Shown piece after piece: positions 55,571 to 64,000 of a stretch of DNA of 64,000 nt. Origin of the DNA: Pictodentalium vernedei (lineage: Eukaryota > Mollusca > Scaphopoda > Dentaliida > Dentaliidae); NCBI GenBank assembly GCA_031216915.1, contig CM062290.1:255795597-255859596 (forward strand). Direction: 5' to 3'. The stretch's first letter is position 1; each line of letters begins with the position of its first letter. Position numbers and translations under genes: made by a program. The notes under the pieces are model-generated. The model saw nothing but the letters and a program-made list of their open reading frames with translations, made no database searches and was not told where the DNA came from.

Positions 55571-56723
55571 AGTAGTATATAATGTGGTTTTCACCTCCAG
55601 GTTGCCGGACCCCGGAAGTGACGTCATATCACGTGACGTAGTGGCGCCATGTTGTGTTGTTATGGTAACCCGCGTGAACGGCCATGTTGTGACGTCATCC
55701 TCATAGTGATACGTGGTGTTAGTGCACATGCGCAGCGCGTGTTGTTAGGGTGATACGTGTTTCCATCGTCCATTTTGTATACTGAAGGCCGCCATCTTGG
55801 TTTCTATGGTAGCACGTGGTTGCTATGTTACCCAATTTTTCTGCAATAGAACGGGGTATGTTCGAAGAGTATGTTCGATTGAATCGGAGTAAATCTAATT
55901 ACCACAAACAACCCGACAATCCTTCCAAATCACCAAAATCTATCCCAACTTTTACTATTTCGAATTCTTTCAGAATTCTCTGCTTCTGTCTATATATGTA
56001 ATAGCTTTCCTCTACCTAGGCGTGTTCCTTTGTTCTGGAGTATACTTCAGTAGCGTAGAAGAGTCTATTAGTTGGAACAGTTTATCTTATTATTACTATA
56101 TTTAGCAATTTCTGGTCTATTCTTGTTAGTTCTGACCCTATTCCAAGCACTCTTGTTGTTTCATTTATCTAGATTATAACTAACCAATCAGATTGCTTGA
56201 TTTCCCATAACCTGCATGCAGAGTTATCTACCTTCTGTATAATAAAAGCCTATATCCAATGGCCATATCCAATGGAATCCCATATTTGGGAAACACCTGT
56301 GGCTATGGAATCCCTTTTCTATCATATGCGCTTATGTGAAAAAGCACAATGTGACACAATGTGCCCTAGCACAAAGGCACATGCTTTATGTGCCGATATG
56401 TGCTTATGTGAAAAGGCACAATGTGACACAGTGTGCCCTAGCACATAGGCACATACGGGTATTTGAGAATACCTATGTCCTGGTATTGTTTTATTCCAGG
56501 ATACCTACTGGAGAATCCCTTTTTTGTCATATGTGCTTATGTGAAAAGGCACAATGTGGCACAATGTGCCCTAGCACAAAGGCACATGCTTTATGTGCTT
56601 ATATGTGCTTATGTGAAAAGGCACAATGTGACACAATGTGCCCTAGCACATAGGCACATACGGGTATTTTAGGATACCTGGCATTTTATAATTTGAGGAT
56701 ACTAGTTGGACTTTACATCCGTA
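55571..56723 (+). repeat. Left terminal inverted repeat of the Polinton-like element
   Basis: Outer part GGTTTTCACCTCCAGGTTGC, then TGACGTCA (CRE-type) and GGCGCCATGTTGTGTTG. The inner part (56325-56660) holds four units, about 70 bp apart within each of two pairs, of TGTGCTTATGTGAAAAGGCA ... GTGCCCTAGCACA. It ends near GGACTTTACATCC. Confidence 0.85.
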
Positions 56724-56777
56724 GATAAAAAACAAACAAGATATATATAACATTTCATTTTTATTCAAGTATACAAT

Positions 56778-57527
56778 TCAGTGTCTCAAGGCATTATTTC
56801 TCTTTGTAGTTCTTCTTGCATGGGCTAACCATTTCATCTTCTTGTGGGTTGGAGCTTCTTCCCATTGCATGGCTAGGTTCTTGATAAAACACATTCTCTC
56901 ATTTGATAACTTGGCTTTGTTGGTTGCTTTAATTTCCTGTCTGGCATCTTTGGGTTCCTCTTTCTCTAGCTGTTTCATAGTAGTAACTTCAGTCTTCTTA
57001 GTAGTAATTTCATTTGTGGTTTGAGTGGAAACATCCTTTTTAGCTTCAGTAGTAACTTCATTCGTAGTGGTAACTTCATTCTTTACGGGAGCTGACATCT
57101 TTTTCTTGACTTCAGTAGAAACTTCATTCTTAGTGGTAACTTCTTTCGCAGTAGAAACTTCGTTCTTAGTGGAAACTTCTTTCTTTGTGGGAGCTGGCAT
57201 CTTTTTCTTGTCTTCAGTAGTAACTTCGTTCTTTGTGGAAACATCTTTCTTTGTTTCTGTAGAAACTTTGTTCATAGTGGTAACTTCGTTCTTGTTTGTA
57301 TTGGGAGTCAGTTCTGTCTTTTTTCTCTTGTTTACTGATCGGCCAGTATCCACACATCTTTGTTTCTTTCCACCAGCATCCATGTCTAGATTTTTTCTCT
57401 TGGCTGCATTTACCACACGATTCACTTGGGTCAGTTCCTGGGAAGTTAGCTTTAAGCCAGCATCATTCTTGAAGATCTGTATATGTAAGTGATCTTTGAA
57501 TCTGAGCACCGTTGTTGACACAGACAT
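56778..57527 (-). CDS. Polinton-like element gene D: 249-aa protein with Lys/Thr-rich repeats
   Basis: Starts at ATG 57527 (MSVSTTVLRFKDHLHIQIF) and ends at 56778, just inside the left TIR. Residues 1-75 look folded, then basic (AAKRKNLDMDAGGKKQR). Residues 80-195 are degenerate repeats of the type TKNEVSTE/TTEVKKKM, low-complexity and probably disordered. The last 50 residues (RMCFIKNLAMQWEEAPTHK, then ARRTTKRNN) are basic and structured. Its promoter is the TATA cassette at 57580-57589. From charge it could bind DNA as a core or structural protein; this is inference. Uninterrupted over 250 codons. Confidence 0.65.
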   Translation of the reverse strand: MSVSTTVLRFKDHLHIQIFKNDAGLKLTSQELTQVNRVVNAAKRKNLDMDAGGKKQRCVDTGRSVNKRKKTELTPNTNKNEVTTMNKVSTETKKDVSTKNEVTTEDKKKMPAPTKKEVSTKNEVSTAKEVTTKNEVSTEVKKKMSAPVKNEVTTTNEVTTEAKKDVSTQTTNEITTKKTEVTTMKQLEKEEPKDARQEIKATNKAKLSNERMCFIKNLAMQWEEAPTHKKMKWLAHARRTTKRNNALRH

Positions 57528-57579
57528 CTTCACTCTTCGACGTTCAAAACGGAAATGAATTTATTTTTATACCAACACT

Positions 57580-57589
57580 CCTTTTATAC
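57580..57589 (-). promoter_or_regulatory. TATA box of gene D
   Basis: GTATAAAAGG, then GAGTGTTGGT and AATAAATTCATTT, the same cassette as for genes A and B, 53 bp ahead of the gene D ATG. It begins 8 bases after the stop of gene C. Confidence 0.7.
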
Positions 57590-57597
57590 TTTTTTTT

Positions 57598-58080
57598 CTA
57601 ATCGTCTTCTTCTTCATCACCATCTACTCGGAATGAGTAGTTTGTCATAAGGTTGTCGAACAGAAATCTTCGCTTTTCCAAGGCATATTTCTGTGATTCT
57701 TCAAAGTCAAAATCCTCTTCTTCACGAAGACGCTTGGCTGTTTCTTGAATTTTCTTGTGAATTGCGTCGTTGCAAAAATTTCGAATGTACTCAAGGGTAT
57801 AAATGTATTTCTCACTAATGGCTTCTCTAACATTCTTTTGAAGTGTTCTATATGCTGTTTCAACTGCATCTTCACTATCCATTCCATCTTCGATATATTT
57901 GTTCATGAGGTTGTCAAAATCGTTTTGGTATTTGTCAAAGGCACTATGAACGATACCTCCCATCATAGAAACGTCTTCTTCTTCGTCTTCTTCTTCATAT
58001 TCCATATCTTCTGATAGTTCCGACGATTCATCAGAGTCCGAATCTCTTGACCAATTTTTTGGTGCACAGCTGGATTGCAT
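57598..58080 (-). CDS. Polinton-like element gene C: 160-aa acidic helical protein
   Basis: ATG at 58080, TAG at 57598. The N-terminus is a Ser/Asp/Glu-rich acidic tract (residues 10-38, DSDSDESSELSED then EEEDEEEDV). Residues 45-145 are helix-rich with conserved-looking blocks (AFDKYQNDFDNLMNKYIEDG, ETARTL-type spacing, KRLREEEDFDFEESQKYALE, KRRFLFDNLM). The C-terminus is acidic again (DGDEEEDD). No catalytic motif, signal peptide or membrane segment. I recall similar uncharacterised proteins in invertebrate Polinton-like loci but cannot verify. The intact frame suggests recent function. Confidence 0.65.
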   Translation of the reverse strand: MQSSCAPKNWSRDSDSDESSELSEDMEYEEEDEEEDVSMMGGIVHSAFDKYQNDFDNLMNKYIEDGMDSEDAVETAYRTLQKNVREAISEKYIYTLEYIRNFCNDAIHKKIQETAKRLREEEDFDFEESQKYALEKRRFLFDNLMTNYSFRVDGDEEEDD

Positions 58081-58136
58081 TGTGTCCGCTGTCTTCGAAG
58101 GTCAGATTACAAATAACAAATTTCTTATGAGCACGA

Positions 58137-58147
58137 CCCTTTTATAG
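58137..58147 (-). promoter_or_regulatory. TATA box of gene C, containing the stop codon of gene B
   Basis: CTATAAAAGGG; the TAA at 58144-58142 is the termination codon of the preceding ORF. The gene C ATG lies 57 bp downstream. Confidence 0.7.
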
Positions 58148-58573
58148 GATATCGGACAGAGCATTGATGACGGGTTTGATCAACTTTCCTAAAAATCCTC
58201 CTTTCTGTATGATCCGTCTTCTTTTCCGATAAGATAGTTCTGTCTTTGGTGAGGCAATTCTCCTTATTTCGAACTTGTGTGGAATCAGCTTAGCTCTCAC
58301 AGATTTGGTTATAGGTACTGCGCCCGTCAAGATGTTTGAGACACAATCACATATACATTCTATCAAATCATCACTGGCCATCTTCAGCATCGTCTTGGTT
58401 TCATATCGATTCGCATCAGATAGGATTCGCAATGTATCTAAATTTCTTTCTAATCTTGTAGTGTTGATCGATGTTTCCGATTTCCACATGGGACAGTAAT
58501 CATCTTCATGTCTCTAACGTGTGAAGCTCCTGGAGAAATCTTTATCACAATATCTGCAGCAATGGACTTTCAT
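58142..58573 (-). CDS. Polinton-like element gene B: small protein with zinc finger and GG-hydrophobic tail
   Basis: Open from ATG 58489 (MWKSETSINTTRLERNLDTL) for 115 aa to TAA 58142. In the same frame an upstream ATG at 58573 adds a C2H2-like finger (HCCRYCDKDFSRSF, then RHEDDYC) but with one in-frame TAG at 58528-58530. The C-terminal half resembles gene A: a helix with MASDDLIECICDCVSNILTG, a basic block (YRKRRR) and IQKGGFLGKLIKPVINAL. The basic run followed by GG and a hydrophobic helix resembles small proteins of Polinton/adintovirus elements (from memory, perhaps pX-like core or membrane-active proteins); unverified. Confidence 0.6.
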
Positions 58574-58627
58574 GACTTTAGTCTTTCGTGGTCGTAGAAC
58601 AAATGAATTTATTTTCACTCCAACACT

Positions 58628-58637
58628 CCTTTTATAC
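58628..58637 (-). promoter_or_regulatory. TATA box of gene B, containing the stop codon of gene A
   Basis: GTATAAAAGG; the TAA at 58634-58632 ends gene A. GAGTGTTGG and AATAAATTCATTTGT follow as in the gene D and gene A cassettes. The upstream gene B ATG (58573) lies 55 bp downstream. Confidence 0.72.
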
Positions 58638-59123
58638 TTTTTTCAGAGCTAGGACTGGGTTGATGAGCGCTGAGAGAAAGCAACTCTTTCGTAGTATACA
58701 TCTTTTGATATCTTGAGAAATTCCATCACCTGTTAGCAGCTTCAATACATGTTCGTATTTTCGCAGGTCATCAAATTCAGCCAAATTCAGTGGTATCTTA
58801 TCTTCGAGGATGTTGGTAGCACATTTACATAAACAGGTAATCAAATCTTCATCAGCAGCACGTAGAACGGCATCGATTTCCTCCTTGTCAGCATCCCGTA
58901 AAAATTCTAAAAGTGCTTTATTCTGGTCAGTCAGTCCAGTATCTCTCCCCTCTTCTCTTCTTCTTGGACAGTTATGTTCTTCCTGCCTCTTCCTATTGTA
59001 TGGCTGGGCGAACAACTTAGTACAATATCTGCAGTGGAGCCGACGATGGTCCTTTTCGTGTCTTCGAGCATTATCCGATCTTGAAAATAACTTGAAACAG
59101 TATCTGCATCAAACTGGTAACAT
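58632..59123 (-). pseudogene. Polinton-like element gene A: paralogue of gene B with two zinc fingers, one in-frame stop
   Basis: The ATG at 59123 is in frame with the rest except for a TGA at codon 5; past it the frame is open to TAA 58632. It shows a canonical C2H2 finger CRYCFKLFSRSDNARRHEKD(H) (C-x2-C-x12-H-x3-H), a second degenerate finger (CRYCTKLFAQ...HNC), an Arg-rich linker, then LLEFLRDADKEEIDAVLRAA and DEDLITCLCKCATNILE, which align with gene B, and a tail CFLSALINPVLAL where gene B has GGFLGKLIKPVINAL. The TGA could be a mutation or a sequencing error, or translation could start later. Role unknown. Confidence 0.6.
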
Positions 59124-59175
59124 GTCTTCACTCGACGACGGTCAGGACACAAATGAATTTATTTGCGTACCAACA

Positions 59176-59188
59176 CCCCTTTTATACC
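59176..59188 (-). promoter_or_regulatory. TATA box of gene A
   Basis: GGTATAAAAGGGG followed by TGTTGGTACGC and AATAAATTCATTTGTGTCC; the ATG at 59123 lies about 55 bp downstream. It is the fourth copy of the cassette and sits just inside the right TIR. Confidence 0.7.
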
Positions 59189-59229
59189 TTTCCCAACAGA
59201 AGTACCCGGATGTAGCATGAAGTACCCGG

Positions 59230-60369
59230 ATGTAAAGTCCAACTCGTATCCTCAAATAATAAAATACCAGGTATCCTAAAATACCCGTATGTGACTATGT
59301 GCTAGGGCACATTGTGTCACATTGTGCCTTTTCACATAAGCACATATAAGCACATAAAGCATGTGCCTTTGTGCTAGGGCACATTGTGCCACATTGTGCC
59401 TTTTCACATAAGCACATATGACAAAAAAGGGATTCTCCGGTAGGTATACTCGAATAAAACAATACCAGGACATAGGTATTCTCAAATACCCGTATGTGCC
59501 TATGTGCTATGGCACATTATGTCACATTGTGCCTTTTCACATAAGCACATATCGGCGCATAAAGCATGTGCCTTTGTGCTAGGGCACATTGTGTCACATT
59601 GTGCTTTTTCACATAAGCACATATGATAGAAAAGGGATTCCATAGCCACAGGTGTTTCCCAAATATGGGATTCCATTGGATATGGCCATTGGATATAGGC
59701 TTTTATTATACAGAAGGTAGATAACTCTGCATACAGGTTATGGGAAATCAAGCAATCTGATTGGTTAGTTATAATCTAGATAAATGAAACAACAAGAGTA
59801 CTTAGAATAGGGTCAGAACTAACAAGAATAGACCAGAAATTGCTAAATATAGTAATAATAAGATAAACTGTTCCAACTAATAGGCTCTTCTACGCTACTG
59901 GAGTATACTCCAGAACAAAGGAACATGCATAGGTAGAGGAAAGCTATTACATATATAGATATATGAAAGAATTCGAAATAGTACAAGTTGGGATAGATTT
60001 TGGTGATTTGGAAGGATTGTCGGGTTGTTTGTGGTAATTAGATTTACTCTTCTACAAAGGAGCAACCCTCTAAACATACCCCGTCTTATTGCAGAAAAAT
60101 TGGGTAACATAGCAATCACGTGCTACCATAGAAACCAAGATGGCGGCCTCCTGTATACAAAATGGACGACGGAAACACGTATCACCCTAACAACACGCGC
60201 TGCGCATGCGCACTAACACCACGTATCGCTATGGAGATGACGTCACAACATGGCCGCTTACGCGGGTTACCATAACAACACAACATGGCGCCACGTGACA
60301 TGACGTCACTTTCGGGTTCCGGCACCGGGGTCCGGCAACCTGGAGGTGAAAACCACATTACATACTACT
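59230..60369 (-). repeat. Right terminal inverted repeat of the Polinton-like element
   Basis: Reverse complement of 55571-56723 at about 90 percent by eye, including the 70-bp units (59288-59625), the TGACGTCA sites and the CACCTCCAGGTTGCCGGACC outer block. It ends ATACTACT. Confidence 0.85.
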
Positions 60370-60375
60370 TAGGAC

Positions 60376-61141
60376 AATATTGCTAAGATTTTCACGGAAA
60401 TACCATCTCATCGTAGAAAATGTTTGAAAAATGTTACACTGTTTCCTTGATCTAGAGTGTGTGTGTGGGGGGGGGGGGATGAGCGGTATGGTGTAAATAT
60501 ATCTATTCACCAGGTCAGGGACAATTTAGATATTGTGAGGTGATTCATACCTCTCAGAATCTCTTGTACGAGAAAAATATGCTCAACCGCTGAAAGTTTC
60601 CATGCTAAGGTCGATGATACGAGTAAATTCTGTTCTGCATTAACGACCCGTTGAAAACTAAGATTGAAGGTATGAGAAATTTCCGTACTGCTTTGTAACC
60701 CTTAATTTGCGATTTTAGGTCTCTAATCATTATACAGATCTGCCCTCTTTCCCACGCTATTTCGAAGGCATATTGTATGTTAGTAGTACCCCTGTCGGAA
60801 ATGTTCACTCATCTCTTCCTCTATGTCGGAAACTCTAGTTTATTGTTTCCTAGTTTATCTTCAGTGTGCAATTGCAACGGTATGGGCGGCCCACATACAG
60901 AAAATACACGCGTTTTGAAAAGTGAGTTAAATAAGAGTGGGAAAAATATTCACTATAGAAACCTATTCCCAGGCCGGATGAGTTTTTTCTCTCTCTTGGG
61001 GCGTTTCTGGTTCTAAAATTTATATAGAAAGTATTATGCCCCAATGACAAAATTTTGGACATTTTTTGAAAATTCAAATGGACATAACTAGAAACATAAC
61101 CTCATCATATATAAGGAACATTTTCCAATCAGTTTTGTCAC
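60376..61141. other. Gene-free stretch
   Basis: A G run lies at about 60466-60477. Short frames only; no motif or repeat family recognised. Confidence 0.4.

Positions 61142-61205
<64 letters not shown>
61142..61205. repeat. (AAT)n microsatellite, about 21 copies
   Basis: Uninterrupted ATA/AAT repeat of about 64 bp. Confidence 0.97.
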
Positions 61206-61207
<2 letters not shown>

Positions 61208-61449
61208 TCACATATAACCCTTTATGAAATTTTCATGTAAAATGTACTCCTGTCCAAATTGACTTATTGATTTATAAATTTTCCAAATTAACGTTGAAAA
61301 AAATATGTAATTATATCTACCTTCAAGTTGTATGATCGTCTGAAATAAACTCAGTCTTTCGTTAGAACATCCTACTCGCAATTGTTGAAAAAATGCATGC
61401 ATTGTAAATGATAAATATTCAGATATTTTTCTAAACATTAAGATATATT

Positions 61450-64000
61450 TTCACTCAGAAAACACATCTGGCACTCTTTTTCACTGTTTTCCCAATTTCC
61501 CCCCTCAACTCCAGGAACCGCAACCCCAGCTTGAACAACAGTGACCCCCCCCCCCCCCCAAAGGTGCCATCAAGGTACTCTTCAAAACCAGGCTTCTCTT
61601 TACCATGCAGGCCACTCAAATACCTCTTTGATTTGACCCCCTCTCGCCAGTTACGGTTACAATCCTCCATGACCCTTTCTCTGACGATTTTGTTTACCCT
61701 GGTTTGCCCCAACGTCTAGGTCCGAGATCTCCAATGAGTAGTTCTCTACTAGCTCCCTCACCTGGACCATCCACCCCGCCTTGATATTGGAGTTGAAAAT
61801 TCTCAGGAACATTACTTTACACCATCGGCTGTCGGGAGATTTACCAAATAATTAAGATAACCGAGTTTCAATAGGTCTATCCTGTCCTTGATCCTCATCC
61901 ACCGAAGCTCACCTGATTGCTTGCTTCTAGCGCTGCGGCATTACTTGACCCCGTTATCCATCGTCCTGCATCATTCTGCAGGATTTCCAAGCTCTTTACA
62001 GCCGTCTGGTTTAGGGGTACCACTTCCGTACCGTATGTTATACTTGGCAGACCTACCATTTCCCAAATGGTTTTCCCCACGAAAACCTTATTGAAACTGT
62101 ATCTCTCTATAAGTTTCATTTGGTTAAGGATTCGCTTCCCCTTCAGAAAAAAGTTGTTTGTGCGGTTTCGGTAGATGCCTCTCCCTGTGATGTTTATATT
62201 TACCTCCAGATACTCCTAGTCACGTGTCTCTCCTACACTAAGAAAGGTTGCTGCTACCTTCTGGAATGCAGAACTCCCCACTCTCCACTTTCGAGTGGAG
62301 TCCACTTTGCGGCCCACAGGTATAACTTTGCCCTTGTTTTCATTAAGTACGAGTCTCCATTTGCTCCAATATTTCCCAACAATTCCCAGCATTTTCACTA
62401 GCTCCTCTTCGCTTTCTGGCATTAGCACCATATCGTCTGCAAAAAATAGCCCTGGGATCTTCAAGTCCCCAACTGGCTACCCCCTCGTCGCTATGCGAGA
62501 GTTCATCTCCTAAACCTTTGATGTACAATGCAAAAAAGAATTGGCGAAAGGATACACCCCTGTTTTAGGTCTATCTCCATAGGCACACGTTTTGTTGTAA
62601 TGTTTCCCAGGCTAAGTTCACTCTGTACATCTCTATGTAATGCTTTCATAATTCCAACCAACTCGCCTCGCAAGCCCAGAGCCTCTAGCTTGCGCATCAT
62701 ACCCTCCCTCCATACTCTGTCGTACGCCTTTTTAACATCCAAAAAGGCCATAAACATCTTCTTCTTTTTTGCTTTCGTGGATTCTATCACTTGGGATAGC
62801 GTGAAAAATGGTCAGTGACTCTCCTTCCCTTCCTGAAGCCATTCTGGATTTCTCCCAAAAAACTCTTCTCTTTAATCATCTCCTCTAATCTCCCATACAG
62901 GACTTTACAGAAAACTTTTCCCTCGATAGTTATCCAAAACGTCTTTTTCCCCCTTTTTGAAAATAAATGTCACTTTGCTTTCTCTCCACGCCTTTGAGAC
63001 CTCTTGTTTTTCTATGGCTAAATTGAATAGGGCAGTTGGGCTTTCCAAGAGTTTCTCTCCCCCTTTTTTGATAAACTCGTTAGGAATTCCATCCACCCCT
63101 CCAGTTTTTCCACCCCTTAATTTTGAGATCACCTTTCGCACCTCCTCCGTTTTAATTTCGCTGCACACGAAGTTCGATAGATTTTCCTCGACCTGGTTCG
63201 GACACTCCGGTGGGTTCCCCATCGCTTATCGTTTAACTTTTCCCAGTGCTTGACAAGCTCTAATGCGATTTGATCTTGCTCGTCTGTAACTCTGCCATCT
63301 TCTTTAATACTCTGTGGGTTACTTCCTTTGTTACGTTTATTCACCCATTTTCAAAATACGTTCGAATTCCCCCCCCCCCCCCCCACCCCTGTCGTTCTTA
63401 TCGTCCTAATACGACTGCTATTTTGCACTCTCCGATTATCGTCTTTAATCTTATTTACTTTATTTCGTGCTTGTTGGTATCCTTCCTTTGCTACCGCGGC
63501 CTCGTTGCTTTCTGCCCCCTTAAGTTTTCTACTTCTCTTGTATGCAGCACATTTAGCTTTTCTACCCTTTATGGCCTTTTTCAGTTCTTCGTCCACTCTG
63601 TACCCAAGTTCCCATGTTGACACCCTAATCTTTCCTACACTTTCCTTCCCTGTCTCCACTAGGCTCGCAACTATGGCGTCGGCCATCTTCTGGATATCCC
63701 CCCCCCCCACCCACCCTTGTGTACGGTTGCAAGCTTTGGTTTCAGTTTTTCTTCGAACTTCGCCCAGACAAAATCCTTTTTGAGTTCCCAAATCTCCTTG
63801 AAGCTTCCTTTGCTTTTTACTAGGTTTTTGGCCCTGATAGTCACTGTAATCAAGTTGTGATCACTATCCACCTCCATTTTTCCATCATCATCCACTTCAA
63901 CCCCTATCACCTCCCTCCATAAATTAATATCTGTGAGAATCTAGTCGATTATTGATTTTCTGTCGTTACTCTCCCAGGTCCATTTCCCCTTACACCTCGC
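61450..64000 (-). pseudogene. LINE (same family as 42117-43396), longer copy running off the right edge
   Basis: From the right edge leftwards: the end of an APE endonuclease (TWESNDRKSIID, then DSDHNLITVTI), a charged linker with C runs at 63370-63384 and about 63700, and RT pieces: GGKTGGVDGIPNEFIKKGGE, RESKVTFIFKKGEKDVLDNY, FMAFLDVKKAYDRVWREGMM, KQGCILSPILFCI and FADDMVL (catalytic). Then come KVIPVGRKVDSTRKWRVGSS and KTIWEMVGLPSITYGTEVVP, nearly identical to the other copy. It stops near 61450 before the terminal zinc knuckle, so it is 3'-truncated. Several frameshifts and stops; inactive here. Confidence 0.87.

Larger units (their letters stand above)
55571..60369 (-). mobile_element. 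Polinton-like mini-element with 1.15-kb TIRs and four small genes
   Basis: 4799 bp bounded by AGTAGTAT...ATACTACT, with flanks TAGGCC (55565-55570) and TAGGAC (60370-60375), a near 6-bp duplication. AG ends, 6-bp duplication and long TIRs are Polinton/Maverick hallmarks. TIRs are 55571-56723 and 59230-60369. The 2.5-kb interior carries four minus-strand ORFs, each preceded by a TATAAAAGG box. No polymerase B, integrase, protease, ATPase or capsid frame is present inside, so it cannot be autonomous. It may have used proteins of a related element such as the one that left the adjacent ATPase relic. Classification is inference from structure. Confidence 0.7.

Noticed and set aside
56197-56672. 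Plus-strand repeat ORFs in the left TIR and their mirror images in the right TIR (59276-59751)
   Set aside because: The roughly 70-bp repeat happens to lack stops in these frames; no start context and no protein-like features.
57025-57492. Plus-strand 155-codon hydrophobic ORF
   Set aside because: It is the antisense of the Lys/Thr repeat region of gene D; its repeats simply mirror that gene.

Overview
The window reads as animal nuclear DNA from a lophotrochozoan, most likely a bivalve or other mollusc. That is inference from the abundant TACATGTA-type words, GT-AG introns, Gmr1-like and DIRS retroelements, Polinton-related genes, and non-autonomous elements with tandem-repeat cores. It is not bacterial: there are no operons, and nearly every open frame lies in a transposable element or is a low-complexity artefact.

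The one recognisable conserved host gene is on the minus strand: the first three coding exons of NOC2L (nucleolar complex protein 2, a 60S ribosome-assembly factor). Exon 1 (47119-47135, 17 coding nt) lies beside a promoter-like block with E-box, CCAAT, ETS and TATA-like sites. Exon 2 is at 23568-23690 and exon 3 at 3374-3728. Splice phases agree, and the gene leaves the window on the left. Introns 1 (about 23.4 kb) and 2 (about 19.8 kb) are packed with mobile DNA.

Layout. 0-1 kb: an unrecognised minus-strand ORF and a possible exon. 4.2-8.3 kb: a 5'-truncated, broken Ty3/gypsy element with integrase ahead of reverse transcriptase (Gmr1-like order). 8.4-17.2 kb: a DIRS element with inverted terminal repeats, internal complementary region, Gag, RT-RNase H and tyrosine recombinase, split by a 1.75-kb hAT element with an 8-bp target duplication. 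17-23.5 kb: inverted-repeat structures, including a roughly 2.9-kb foldback containing another hAT, and a Tc1/mariner-type MITE. 23.9-28.2 kb and 40-42 kb: a set of Helitron-like elements with similar ends but unrelated tandem cores (about 145, 335, 161 and 165 bp). 28.5-39 kb: MITEs, foldbacks, tRNA-derived SINEs and a 3.5-kb TIR transposon with a lysine-rich ORF. 42.1-43.4 kb: a LINE fragment with target duplication.

Upstream of the NOC2L promoter (47.4-64 kb) are two GTTTCG-rich TIR elements, a gypsy protease remnant, two tRNA-like SINE copies, a decayed LINE (50.8-53.5 kb), a broken Polinton-type packaging ATPase (54.3-55.2 kb), the best candidate for something new, and a second LINE (61.4-64 kb).

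That candidate, 55571-60369, has about 1.15-kb terminal inverted repeats starting AG, a near-match 6-bp target duplication, and four same-strand small genes. Each gene has its own TATAAAAGG promoter, and at two junctions the upstream TAA stop codon lies inside the next TATA box. Two genes are diverged paralogues with N-terminal zinc fingers and a basic-then-GG-hydrophobic C-terminus. I see no polymerase, integrase, protease or capsid gene, so it looks like a non-autonomous Polinton/adintovirus-related mini-element.
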